Part shown: positions 23,072-31,203 of the stretch, in pieces
Layout of the letters: the number at the start of each line of letters is the position of its first letter
Position numbering within the stretch: position 1 is the first letter of the stretch
Assembly: GCA_002733705.1 (NCBI GenBank)
Contig: NVWP01000044.1
Coordinates: forward strand, 1-38,734
Reading direction: 5' to 3'
Length of the DNA: 38,734 nucleotides
Source: Henriciella sp.
GTDB lineage: Bacteria > Pseudomonadota > Alphaproteobacteria > Caulobacterales > Hyphomonadaceae
Program-made: the position numbers and the translations under genes
The notes under the pieces: model-generated
Seen by the model: only the letters and a program-made list of their open reading frames with translations
Database searches by the model: none
What the model was told of the DNA's origin: nothing

Positions 23072-25798
23072 ATGCTCACGATCCGACCCATTGCGGCGAC
23101 GCCCGCAGAAGCCTTCAGGCTGGCCGCCGACCTTGCGCCCTATCTCGCCCGCGCTGCGCGCCGGGCGCCCGATGCGGTGAAATTCCTCGAGGAAGAGGGC
23201 GCCGAAGCGCTTCACGCGCGCGCCATTTCCGACGCAGAGGCCGCCGGTGAGCTTGAAACGCTCGAAGCGACGATGGCGGCGCTCCGGCAGGCCAAGCTCT
23301 CCCATCATATTGCCGTCGCGGCCCGCGACCTCAGCGGGCAGGCCGATGTCAGCGCTGTGACAGCGGATCTCACACATTTCGCCAATACAGCGCTTGCCGC
23401 CGCCCTCAAGGCCGTGCTGCGCGCCCGGGACCTGTCACCGGACGGGCTCTTCCTGTTCGCGCTGGGCAAGATGGGCGCGTTTGAGCTTAACTACTCCTCC
23501 GACATCGATGTTGCCGCCTTTTTTGACCCAGACGTCTTCGATGGCGGCTCTGGCGAGGCCCAGATGAAGGCCAACCGGGCCGTGCAGGAGACGATGCGTG
23601 TCCTGGAGGAGCAGACGGGTGAAGGCTATGTCTTCCGCACGGACCTTCGCCTGCGTCCCGATCCGTCCTCCACCCCGCCTGCGGTCTCCACGCGTATGGC
23701 TGCGCTCTATTATGAGAGCGTCGGCCAGAACTGGGAGCGGATGGTCTGGATCAAGGCCCGTCCCGTCGCGGGCGACATCGCTGCCGCTGAACGATTTCAG
23801 GAGATGCTGACGCCCTTCGTCTGGCGCCGGCATATGGACTATTGGGCCATTGCCGACGTCCAGGCGGTCAAGCGTATGATCAATTCCAAGGCTGGTGCGG
23901 CCCTTGATGACCCGGCGCCGGACGTCAAGCTCGGCCCCGGCGGCATTCGGGAAATCGAATTTTTCGCCCAGACCCAGCAGATCGTGCTTGGCGGGCGCAA
24001 TGAATATCTGCGCAACCGCAAGACACTGGCCAGCCTTCAGGCGCTGGTCGCGGCCGGCGCCGTGGATGGACCGGTGGCAGAAGAACTGTCCGAGGCCTAT
24101 GTCGCGCTGCGCGGCGTCGAGCATCGTATCCAGATGCTGCAGGATGAGCAGACCCACCGCGTGCCGGAGGAAGAAGAGCGCCGGGAGCGTCTTGCGAAAC
24201 TCTGCGGCTATGACGGGATCGCCGCGTTCGACAAGGAGCTGCATGAGACCCGCGCCATTGTCAGCCGCCACTATAGCGACCTCTTTGCCGAAGAAGAACG
24301 CAAGACGAAGTCGGCCGCCCAGGGCAATCTGGTCTTTACCGGTGTCGATGAGGACCCCGGTACCGTCAGCACGCTTTCCTCACTGGGCTTTTCAAACCCT
24401 TCCCGCGTTATCTCCACAATCCAGAACTGGCATCGCGGCAAGACACCTGCGACGCGGACAGAGCGGGGCAGGGGGCTGCTGACCGCGCTCCTGCCCGACC
24501 TTCTCATGGCCATGAGCCGGACCGGTGAGCCTGACACGGCTTTCACCCGCTTCACCCAGTTCTTCGAGGGCCTTCGTTCCGGCATCCAGACGCTCTCAAT
24601 GCTCGTGGCGGAAGCGGACCTGCTGGAAGACCTCGTCACCACGCTCGCCATCGCGCCGCGCCTGTCGCAGACACTGGCGCGCCGGCCCGGTCTTCTTGAA
24701 GCGCTGATTTCGCAGAATACGCAGGAATTCCCGCCGACGCTGGATGGCGGGATGGATTTCGAGACGCGAATGGATGAAGTGCGCCGCTGGCAGAATGAGC
24801 GCGCCTTCCTGATCGGTCACCGTCTGCTTCATTCTCGACTGCCAGCCTCGCAGGCCGCCTTGGCCTGGAGCGACCTGGCAGATACATGCGTACGCCTCAT
24901 GGCCGATGCCGCAGCGATGGAGACCGCGCGCAAATATGGTCCGCAGCCGGGTCATTGGGCTGTCGCGGCCCTTGGCAAGCTTGGCGGCCGCGAGCTGACG
25001 GCGGGCTCCGATCTCGACATCATCATCGTGTTCGAGGCCGACAAGGATGAGGCAGTGGAGGCGGGCAGCTGGTTCACCCGTTTCGCGCAGCGCCTGATTA
25101 CCGCTATCTCGGCCGATACGGCGGAGGGGAACCTCTATGAGGTCGATATGCGCCTGCGTCCCTCGGGGCGTGCTGGGCCCGTCGCTGTGTCCCTGTCTGC
25201 TTTTGACCGCTACCAGCATCAGGACGCCTGGACGTGGGAGCTGATGGCGTTGACGCGGATGCGCTTTGTCGCGGGCCATGATCCTCTCGGAAAGAAGATG
25301 ATGGAGATCGCACGCGATGCGATCACGCACGGCAAGCCGCCTGAAGAGAGAAAAGCCGACATTCTCGACATGCGCCAGCGCCTCTGGCGCGAGAAGCCGC
25401 CCGGCGGCCCCTGGGACATCAAGCTGGCCGAAGGCGGGCTCGTCGATCTGGAATTCATCCTGCAGCAGGGCATGCTGCTCAGCGGCGATCCGGACGCAGT
25501 CCACGCCACGACTTCCGATGCCATCGCAGCCCTTGAAGAGACGGGCTACCTCTCGGCCGATGAAGCCGGCACGCTCAGCCATGCCTTCCGCCTCCTGCAA
25601 TCGCTGCAGCAGGTTCAGCGGATCGCCGTGGGCGGGGAGGCGGAGTCCTCCACCTTTTCCCGGGGGCTGAAGGACAGGCTGGCTCTGGCTGCAGACTGTC
25701 CGGGTTTCGAGGTGCTGGAGCATCGCTATTCTGAGATGAAACAGGCCGTCGCGGATATTCGCTGCAGAAAAATCGGTCCGCTCGCGACGGAATCCTGA
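23072..25798 (+). CDS. glnE: Glutamine synthetase adenylyltransferase/adenylyl-removing enzyme
   Basis: Bifunctional enzyme that adds and removes AMP on glutamine synthetase in response to PII and glutamine. The 908-residue length agrees with the family (about 950 in E. coli). Two nucleotidyltransferase domains are visible: the N-terminal deadenylylating half with ALGKMGAFELNYSSDIDVAAFF (about residues 129-150), and the C-terminal half with ALGKLGGRELTAGSDLDIIIVFE (about 632-654). LRLRPDPSS, MVWIKARPVAGD and VDMRLRPSGRAGPV are further family motifs. An AGGAAGGGG site precedes the ATG. It is the last gene of a likely protease-regulator-kinase-glnE operon. Confidence 0.97.
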   Translation: MLTIRPIAATPAEAFRLAADLAPYLARAARRAPDAVKFLEEEGAEALHARAISDAEAAGELETLEATMAALRQAKLSHHIAVAARDLSGQADVSAVTADLTHFANTALAAALKAVLRARDLSPDGLFLFALGKMGAFELNYSSDIDVAAFFDPDVFDGGSGEAQMKANRAVQETMRVLEEQTGEGYVFRTDLRLRPDPSSTPPAVSTRMAALYYESVGQNWERMVWIKARPVAGDIAAAERFQEMLTPFVWRRHMDYWAIADVQAVKRMINSKAGAALDDPAPDVKLGPGGIREIEFFAQTQQIVLGGRNEYLRNRKTLASLQALVAAGAVDGPVAEELSEAYVALRGVEHRIQMLQDEQTHRVPEEEERRERLAKLCGYDGIAAFDKELHETRAIVSRHYSDLFAEEERKTKSAAQGNLVFTGVDEDPGTVSTLSSLGFSNPSRVISTIQNWHRGKTPATRTERGRGLLTALLPDLLMAMSRTGEPDTAFTRFTQFFEGLRSGIQTLSMLVAEADLLEDLVTTLAIAPRLSQTLARRPGLLEALISQNTQEFPPTLDGGMDFETRMDEVRRWQNERAFLIGHRLLHSRLPASQAALAWSDLADTCVRLMADAAAMETARKYGPQPGHWAVAALGKLGGRELTAGSDLDIIIVFEADKDEAVEAGSWFTRFAQRLITAISADTAEGNLYEVDMRLRPSGRAGPVAVSLSAFDRYQHQDAWTWELMALTRMRFVAGHDPLGKKMMEIARDAITHGKPPEERKADILDMRQRLWREKPPGGPWDIKLAEGGLVDLEFILQQGMLLSGDPDAVHATTSDAIAALEETGYLSADEAGTLSHAFRLLQSLQQVQRIAVGGEAESSTFSRGLKDRLALAADCPGFEVLEHRYSEMKQAVADIRCRKIGPLATES

Positions 25799-25815
25799 CG
25801 CGCCATCGTTTCACC

Positions 25816-25848
25816 TGTCGGGTCACACAGAAAAAGAGGAACCCGACA
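25816..25848 (+). promoter_or_regulatory. Inverted repeat enclosing the EF-hand gene's ribosome binding site
   Basis: TGTCGGGT at 25816-25823 is the exact reverse complement of ACCCGACA at 25841-25848. The 17-base loop holds the AAAAAGAGGA ribosome binding site, and the right arm ends on the A of the ATG at 25848. In mRNA this 8-bp stem would mask the start codon. It could equally be an operator in DNA. The pairing is seen; the role is inferred. Confidence 0.5.
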
Positions 25849-26357
25849 TGAAGAAACTTGCACTTGCCGCAACCCTGACCGGCCTTGCCACGCTTGGCGC
25901 TGCCGGCCTTGCCTTTGCTCAGGATGAGGGCGAAACCAAAGACCGTGCCGATCGCGGCGAAGCGCGCGCAGAACGTATGCTCGAACGCTTCGATACCAAT
26001 TCGGACGGCGTCATTTCGACCGACGAAATCGAAGCCATGAAAGCTGAGCGTTTCAGCCAGGCTGATGCGAATGGGGATGGCAGCCTCACGCTTGCCGAAC
26101 TCGAAGCCTGGAAAGAAGCTGAGCGCGAGGCGCGGATGCAGGCGCGCAAGGAGCGCATGTTCGCCCGCCGCGACACCAATGGTGATGGCGTGATCTCCAT
26201 CGATGAGTTCGAGACGCGTGGCATGTCGATGTTCGAACGCGTCGACGCCGACGGGGATGGTGAAATCACCAAAGCCGAACTTGCCGAGATGCAGGGTCAT
26301 CATGGCGGGCACCGTGGCGGCTGGCATCATCGCGGTGGCGGCGCTGACCGGAAATAG
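25848..26357 (+). CDS. Secreted EF-hand protein with His-rich tail
   Basis: A 169-residue exported protein. The signal peptide covers residues 1-24 (ends AFA before QDEG). Four canonical EF-hand loops lie at 49-60, 73-84, 109-120 and 133-144, each with Asp at positions 1, 3 (or Asn) and 5, Gly at 6 and Glu at 12, so calcium binding is likely. A His/Gly-rich tail (about 151-165) could bind transition metals. It lies 49 bases after glnE and 6 bases before an ECF sigma gene, suggesting it belongs to that regulatory module, as sensor or target. Such EF-hand proteins are common; the specific function is unknown. Confidence 0.9.
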   Translation: MKKLALAATLTGLATLGAAGLAFAQDEGETKDRADRGEARAERMLERFDTNSDGVISTDEIEAMKAERFSQADANGDGSLTLAELEAWKEAEREARMQARKERMFARRDTNGDGVISIDEFETRGMSMFERVDADGDGEITKAELAEMQGHHGGHRGGWHHRGGGADRK

Positions 26358-26363
26358 TCCGGT

Positions 26364-26984
26364 ATGAGCGAAGCGGCGGCCCCGGCTGGGCAGGGCGATT
26401 TCCTCCCTCGCATGTCGCGGGGCCGCCGCTATGCTTCCTGCGTGTCAGACCTTTCGGAATCAGAGCAGATCGCGAGGGCAGCCGCCGGAGACCGGATGGC
26501 CCAGTCCGCGCTGGTCAATCGCCACATGCCGGTGGTCTGGCGGGTGGCCTTCCGCATGCTGGGTGACCGGCAGGAGGCCGAAGATGTGACGCAGGAGACC
26601 TTCCTGCGCGCGTGGAAAATGCTTCCGGACTGGGAAGCGCGCGCGAAGTTCTCGACCTGGGCCTGCACGGTGGCGATCAATCTCTGCCGCGACAGGATGA
26701 AAAAGAAAGCGCCGGTCCTCATGGAGACGCTGCCAGAGCGGGAAGCGGCAGATTTGCCGCCCGATCAGGCGCTTCACCAGAAACAGGCCGGTACGAGAAT
26801 TCAGGCCCTGATCGATGGCCTGCCGGAGAGACAGAAGGAAGCCCCCACCCTCTGCGCCTTTGAGGGGCTGGGCAACAAGGACGCGGCTGCAGCGATGCAG
26901 GTCAGTGTTGAGGCGCTTGAAAGCCTGTTATCAAGAGCGCGAAGAACGCTCCGGCAGGCCTTGTCGGAAGGACAGCAAGAATGA
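26364..26984 (+). CDS. ECF-type RNA polymerase sigma factor
   Basis: Extracytoplasmic-function sigma factor of 206 residues. Region 2 (about residues 45-115) has NRHMPVVWRVAFRMLGDRQEAEDVTQETFLRAWKMLPDWEARAKFSTW, the core-binding and -10 recognition part. Region 4 (about 145-200) has LIDGLPERQKEAPTLCAFEGLGNKDAAAAMQVSVEALESLLSRARRTLR for -35 recognition. It starts six bases after the EF-hand gene and overlaps the next gene by four. Start choice is uncertain: the first 30 residues are not conserved in type and lack a strong ribosome site; ATG at 26412 is an alternative. The next gene most likely encodes its anti-sigma factor. Confidence 0.93.
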   Translation: MSEAAAPAGQGDFLPRMSRGRRYASCVSDLSESEQIARAAAGDRMAQSALVNRHMPVVWRVAFRMLGDRQEAEDVTQETFLRAWKMLPDWEARAKFSTWACTVAINLCRDRMKKKAPVLMETLPEREAADLPPDQALHQKQAGTRIQALIDGLPERQKEAPTLCAFEGLGNKDAAAAMQVSVEALESLLSRARRTLRQALSEGQQE

Positions 26985-27463
26985 GCAGGATGGACACTAC
27001 AGACGAAAGGGTGCTGGAGCTGATAGAGGCCTATGGCGCTTCCAGCATGAGCTGGCCTGAAGATGAACGCGAGGCCGCCGAGGCGCATCTCGCCGCCCAT
27101 CCGGCCCGTTTTGAAGCCGCCCTCGCTGCGGCGCGCGCGCTCGACAGCCTGTTCGATGCTGACATGGCGCCAGAGCCGGGCCCCTTGCTGGCTGAACGCA
27201 TACTGGCAAGCGCACCGCGCCCCGCTTCACAGCGCCATTCCGGTCTTGCCGCGCGCATCGGGCGTGTACTGACGCCGAATGGACGGCGCTGGCCTGCTGG
27301 GGCGGCGCTTGCCAGCCTCGGCATGGGGCTGTTTGCGGGCTATACCGCCTCTGCCTCCAGTCTGCCGCCCGCCTATGAGACGGAGGCTGAGAACGTGGTC
27401 TATGGCGCCCTCGGCTATGATCAGTTCGACACCTATCTGGAAGAGGAAATGCTGGATGAATGA
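26981..27463 (+). CDS. Putative membrane anti-sigma factor
   Basis: A 160-residue protein with a cytoplasmic N-terminal region (about residues 1-100), one membrane segment (about 104-126) and a short periplasmic C-terminus rich in acidic residues. The N-terminus, with LIEAYGASSMSWPEDEREAAEAHLAAHP, looks like the helical start of anti-sigma domains. It lacks the HxxxCxxC zinc motif. It overlaps the sigma gene by four bases and the CnrX-like gene by eight. The classification is inferred from order, size and topology. Comparable layouts are the CnrYXH-type systems, where a single-pass protein holds the sigma factor at the membrane. Confidence 0.75.
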   Translation: MSRMDTTDERVLELIEAYGASSMSWPEDEREAAEAHLAAHPARFEAALAAARALDSLFDADMAPEPGPLLAERILASAPRPASQRHSGLAARIGRVLTPNGRRWPAGAALASLGMGLFAGYTASASSLPPAYETEAENVVYGALGYDQFDTYLEEEMLDE

Positions 27464-28001
27464 TCGCAAACGCCTCTCCGGCACGGCTATCGCGCTTATA
27501 CTCTCGCTGGTCGCGAACGCCCTCCTGATCGGTTTCCTGCTTGGTGGCCAGCTTGGCGAAAGAGACCGCGAGCGGCGCGGGCCGCGCGGCGGGGCTGAGC
27601 ACATGATCGCGCGCGGTATCCAGTCCATCGTCCCCGATGAGGACCGCGCCGAGCTCCGCGCCGCTTTCCGTAACGCCTTTCGCTCGGCCCGTGGTCAATG
27701 GCACGAAAAGCGCTCGGCCCGCGATGACCTGATCGCTGCGCTGAAAGCGACCCCCTTCGAGCGTGCGGCGGTCGATCAGGCCTTTCTCGACATGCGGACC
27801 GCCGACTCTGCGCTCAATGAGACCTTCCAGACCGTGCTCGCCGACCAGATTGCAGCGCTGAGCGACGAACAGCGCGGCGAGCTCGTCGACTGGCTCGAAG
27901 AGGTTGAGGCACGCCGCGCCGAACGCTGGGAAGAGCGACGCGGCGACCGGATGCGGCGGGAGGAGGGAGAGGCGCGGCGCGGGCCGCCACCGCCGCGCTA
28001 G
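27456..28001 (+). CDS. CnrX/CpxP-like periplasmic sensor (heavy-metal sensor family)
   Basis: A 181-residue protein anchored by an N-terminal membrane segment (about residues 9-31), with a long, highly charged helical periplasmic domain. Helices around DEDRAELRAAFRNAFRSARGQWHEKRSARDDLIAALKATPFERAAVDQAF and the LSDEQRGELVDWLEE repeat resemble the LTxxQ-like hairpins of the Metal_resist/CpxP/CnrX group. The C-terminus is Arg/Glu/Pro rich. It overlaps the anti-sigma candidate by eight bases, matching sigma/anti-sigma/sensor trios. Few His, Met or Cys residues are present, so direct transition-metal sensing is doubtful. Its stop codon shares CTAG with the opposing gene. Confidence 0.82.
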   Translation: MNDRKRLSGTAIALILSLVANALLIGFLLGGQLGERDRERRGPRGGAEHMIARGIQSIVPDEDRAELRAAFRNAFRSARGQWHEKRSARDDLIAALKATPFERAAVDQAFLDMRTADSALNETFQTVLADQIAALSDEQRGELVDWLEEVEARRAERWEERRGDRMRREEGEARRGPPPPR

Positions 28002-28393
28002 TCTTTCGATTTGTGCGCCAGCCGCGCAGCGTTGTCTTCCCAGTTCTGCCCGTCGAACCTTGTCACGGCAGCATCCATCTCCTGCCAGTCGTCGAGACAC
28101 CTCCACGTCACGGCGTAACCGTCCGGGTTGGAGCGCGGCACATAGAAGCTCTTCACCCCGCAGGTGCTGCAGAAGAGGTGGCGCGCGGCCCCGGTATTGA
28201 ACCGGTACTCGGTGAGTGCACTCTCGCCCTGCAAAAGCCGGAAGCGGCTCGCCGGAACGATGATGTGGTCATTGCCGCTCATCGCGCAGATCGAGCAGTT
28301 GCAGTCCTCGACCTCGACATGTGAAGGAAGGTCCACTTCGAAGCGGACAGCGCGGCAATGGCAGCCGCCCTGATGCGGCGTGAGTGTCGTCAT
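27998..28393 (-). CDS. GFA/CENP-V family zinc protein
   Basis: A 131-residue protein of the glutathione-dependent formaldehyde-activating enzyme (GFA)/CENP-V family. Zinc-binding cysteines are visible in GGCHCRAVRFEVDLP, in VEDCNCSICAMSG, and in FCSTCGVKSFY. These are the three blocks that define the fold. Members bind small thiol adducts or have unknown roles, and true formaldehyde activity is rare, so no reaction is assigned. It lies six bases after the amidase stop on the same strand, so the two are probably co-transcribed. Its end overlaps the CnrX-like gene by four bases, tail to tail. Confidence 0.92.
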   Translation of the reverse strand: MTTLTPHQGGCHCRAVRFEVDLPSHVEVEDCNCSICAMSGNDHIIVPASRFRLLQGESALTEYRFNTGAARHLFCSTCGVKSFYVPRSNPDGYAVTWRCLDDWQEMDAAVTRFDGQNWEDNAARLAHKSKD

Positions 28394-28399
28394 GAGACC

Positions 28400-29833
28400 T
28401 TATCCAAACCAGATGGGCGGGCGTCTATCTGCCCAGGGCGCGGCCTGCTCGATCTGGCCCGCGATGGAATAGAGCAGCTCTTCCTTACCGAGCCGCGCAC
28501 CGAACATCATGCCCAGCGGCAGGCCGTCATCGGTCCAGTGCAGCGGCAATGAGATGGCCGGCCAGCCGGTCTGGTTAAACACCGGGCACCAGGCCGCAAA
28601 GCTTGAGATATCAACCCCATACTGGTCGAAGTCCGGCGGATCGAGGCTGAGCACGCCGAGCTTGACGGGGGCACGCGAAAGGGTCGGCGCGAGGATGAGG
28701 TCATAGCCGCCTTCATCCATGAATCGCTCCATCTGCCAGGCCGCTTCGCAGAACGCATTATTGGTCTTCACCACTTCCGACATCGGGATCTGGCGGCCAA
28801 GCTCTATGAAGCGCAGCGAGACCGGCTCGAAATCCTCTTCGGTGATCTTGCGGCCAAAATACGCTTCGCGTTCATCCGCCACGGCGGCCATGAAGGAGGA
28901 GACCATCACCATCATGCCCTTGCCGAGCGCTTCGCCATTGAGGGTGGGGCCTGCCTCCTCGACATGATGGCCAAGCGCACTGAGCAGCTTGACCGTCGCA
29001 TCAAGGCCCGCCTGCGCATCCCTGTCCGGTTTCACGCCATTCGGGGCGGTGCTCCAGACGGCGATCTTGAGCGCGCCGGGTTCGCGGCCCACCGCGTCCA
29101 GGAAGCTGCCCTCCGGCGGCGGCGCGATATAGCGAGCGCCCGGCTCCTGTCCGTGTGTGACGTCCAGCAGGGTCGCGCTGTCGCGCACCGAGCGCGCCAC
29201 ACAGTGATTGGTGGACAGGCCGAACCAGTTCTCTGAAATCGGTGGGCCCATGGGGACACGCCCGCGTGAGGGTTTGAGGCCGACAAGGCCGGTGCAGGCC
29301 GCCGGGATACGGATCGAGCCCCCGCCATCGCTGGCATGCGCCATGGGAATGACGCCGGACGCCACACAGGCCGACGCCCCGCCGGACGAGCCACCAGAGG
29401 TATGCTCAGTGTTCCAGGGGTTGCGCGTCTTGCCATAGAGGGCGCTTTCGGTGGAGGTGGTCAGGCCGAATTCCGGGCTCGTCGTCTGGCCGAAAATGAC
29501 GAGGCCGGCCTTCTTCTGGCGCTCGACCAGAGTTGCATCCATATCCGATACTGTGTCTCTGAAGGCGCGCGAGCCACTCGTAATGGGCAGGCCTTTCACC
29601 CGGGCCCCAAGGTCCTTTACCGCGAATGGGACGCCGGAAAATGGCCCGTCCGGCAGGCCCGCGTCGATCTGTTTGCGGGCGGCGTCCTCAAAGATATTCG
29701 AGAAGCAATTGACCTTCTCCTGCGCCGCCGAGGCGCTTTCCAGCGCGAGGTCAAGCAGCTCGCCCGGCGAGACCTCTTTCCTGCGCACCATGGATGCCAG
29801 TTCAGTTGCGTCCTTGTCTCCAAGATCCTTCAT
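28400..29833 (-). CDS. Amidase signature family hydrolase
   Basis: A 477-residue amidase-signature enzyme that hydrolyses an amide to acid plus amine. The Ser-cisSer-Lys triad is present: Lys73 in GVPFAVKDLGA, cis-Ser149 in TSGGSSGGASA and nucleophile Ser173 in SDGGGSIRIPA. The C-terminal part, with FNQTGWPAISLPLHWTDDGLPLGMMFGARLGKEELL, is also typical. The substrate is unknown; the family includes acylamidases and Glu-tRNA amidotransferase A, but no gatB or gatC neighbour is present. ATG at 29833 is preferred to ATG at 29839 because a perfect AAGGAGG lies seven bases before it. Co-transcription with the GFA gene is likely. Confidence 0.94.
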   Translation of the reverse strand: MKDLGDKDATELASMVRRKEVSPGELLDLALESASAAQEKVNCFSNIFEDAARKQIDAGLPDGPFSGVPFAVKDLGARVKGLPITSGSRAFRDTVSDMDATLVERQKKAGLVIFGQTTSPEFGLTTSTESALYGKTRNPWNTEHTSGGSSGGASACVASGVIPMAHASDGGGSIRIPAACTGLVGLKPSRGRVPMGPPISENWFGLSTNHCVARSVRDSATLLDVTHGQEPGARYIAPPPEGSFLDAVGREPGALKIAVWSTAPNGVKPDRDAQAGLDATVKLLSALGHHVEEAGPTLNGEALGKGMMVMVSSFMAAVADEREAYFGRKITEEDFEPVSLRFIELGRQIPMSEVVKTNNAFCEAAWQMERFMDEGGYDLILAPTLSRAPVKLGVLSLDPPDFDQYGVDISSFAAWCPVFNQTGWPAISLPLHWTDDGLPLGMMFGARLGKEELLYSIAGQIEQAAPWADRRPPIWFG

Positions 29834-29840
29834 GGACATT

Positions 29841-29847
29841 CCTCCTT
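29841..29847 (-). promoter_or_regulatory. Ribosome binding site that decides the amidase start
   Basis: On the minus strand AAGGAGG lies seven bases before ATG 29833 but only one base before ATG 29839. The second methionine codon is therefore the likely start. Confidence 0.75.
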
Positions 29848-29950
29848 GCGCTCTTTTCTGGTGCCAGAATGGACGCTGAAGACGTGAAGGAAAAGCGCAG
29901 ACTTGCCAGAAAGAGGAAGAAATCCTGAGGCCGGGGACGCTGTAACGGGC

Positions 29951-30988
29951 CTATTCGGCGGTGAGGGTAAATCGCGTGCCGCGTTCCAGACGCTCAACGT
30001 TCAGCCGGGCACCGGCCTTTCTGGTGAACGCCTCGATCAGGCGGGAGCCGAGGCCTGAGCCGGTATCTCCGGTGCTTTCAGCCATGCCCTGGCCGTCATC
30101 GGTAATCGTCAGCGTCCACTCATCCTCTGAGGTGGCGGCAAAGTCTATCGCGATCAGGCCAGTGTCGGCATTCGAGAAGGCGTGTTTGGCGGCATTCGTC
30201 ACGATCTCGTTCATGACCAGACCGATGGCGAGCGCACGGTCGCGCGGCATCATGAGTTCCTGGCAGTCGAGGGTGATCTTTATCCGCTCATCTTCGAACA
30301 GGGCAGACTGAAGGTCGTCCTGGAGGGAGGTCAGATAGTGGCACATCGAGACTTCCTCGATGAAGGCGCGACCCGTATAGAGCGAGGTGTGGAGCGCCGC
30401 AAAGCTCTGCACCCGCGCCGCAGCGATGGTCAGCACGCCTTGCGCCTCCTCGCTCACCTGCTGGCGCCGCTGCATGTCGAGCAGGCTGGCGACCATGGCG
30501 AAATTGTTCTTGGTGCGATGGTCGAGTTCCTTGAGGAGAAGCTCACGCGCGGCAAGTTCGATGTCGCGTTCGGCCACCGCACGCTGCACGGCGCGCCGGA
30601 AGGTTTCGGCGAAGATCACGATGACCAGCGCGGCGCTGCCATTGACGAGGGTCCGCGGTGCATCCTGCGCGAGCTCAAACTCGAACGAGCCGGGATAGGG
30701 CAGGATGTAATACCAGGAGTAGAGAAATGAGAGCACAAAGCAGATGAGCCCGGCCTGCCAGCGGCCAAACAGGGTCGAAATCAGGATCGCCGGATAGATC
30801 AGCGAATAGGGCCCCGCGCCGCCAATGCTGAAGCTGAGCACCAGCCGCACAAGGATGACGACAACGACCCAGAACAGGCCAAAGAGGACCATTGTGGCAA
30901 GAGGCGGAAGGTAGGAGGCAAAGCGGGCTGGCAGGTCATATTCGCCAATCCGGCTTCCGGCGCGGGTCGTTGAAGTAGGGGTCGTCAC
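29951..30988 (-). CDS. Orphan DUF4118/HisKA_2 sensor histidine kinase
   Basis: A 345-residue kinase with a KdpD-like DUF4118 membrane domain of about four segments (about residues 28-130, including YSLIYPAILISTLFGRWQAG and SWYYILPYPG). A HisKA_2 dimerisation part has the H-box ELDHRTKNNFAMVASLLDMQRR (His157). A HATPase has NEIVTNAAKHAF and DDGQGM/GSGLGSRLI. HisKA_2/HWE kinases in alphaproteobacteria often act with single-domain regulators or PhyR in stress or light responses. No regulator gene is adjacent. The start is a GTG with GCAAGG seven bases upstream. A 111-base gap precedes the amidase downstream. Confidence 0.93.
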   Translation of the reverse strand: MTTPTSTTRAGSRIGEYDLPARFASYLPPLATMVLFGLFWVVVVILVRLVLSFSIGGAGPYSLIYPAILISTLFGRWQAGLICFVLSFLYSWYYILPYPGSFEFELAQDAPRTLVNGSAALVIVIFAETFRRAVQRAVAERDIELAARELLLKELDHRTKNNFAMVASLLDMQRRQQVSEEAQGVLTIAAARVQSFAALHTSLYTGRAFIEEVSMCHYLTSLQDDLQSALFEDERIKITLDCQELMMPRDRALAIGLVMNEIVTNAAKHAFSNADTGLIAIDFAATSEDEWTLTITDDGQGMAESTGDTGSGLGSRLIEAFTRKAGARLNVERLERGTRFTLTAE

Positions 30989-31203
30989 CGGTTGCCTTGC
31001 GTCCTTGAAGTGTATGGAAACCGGCGCTGCCGGCGCGTCTCATCAATGTTGCGGGGCTACCTGTGGGTGCCTTGATTGCCTGTAACCCGATTTTTGCGAG
31101 TGTCTAACACCGCGTTCGCTTCTTGGGTAGAAGGCCGCGCACATTCTTGATTTGTAGGCCTACTCTGCCGGGATTCTGTCAGAGACGTATCACGACGCCT
31201 GAC

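Noticed and set aside
29851-29915. Imperfect inverted repeat CTCTTTTCTGG / CCAGAAAGAG between kinase and amidase
   Set aside because: There is one bulge, a loop of more than 40 bases and no T run in the right place; a chance match is likely.
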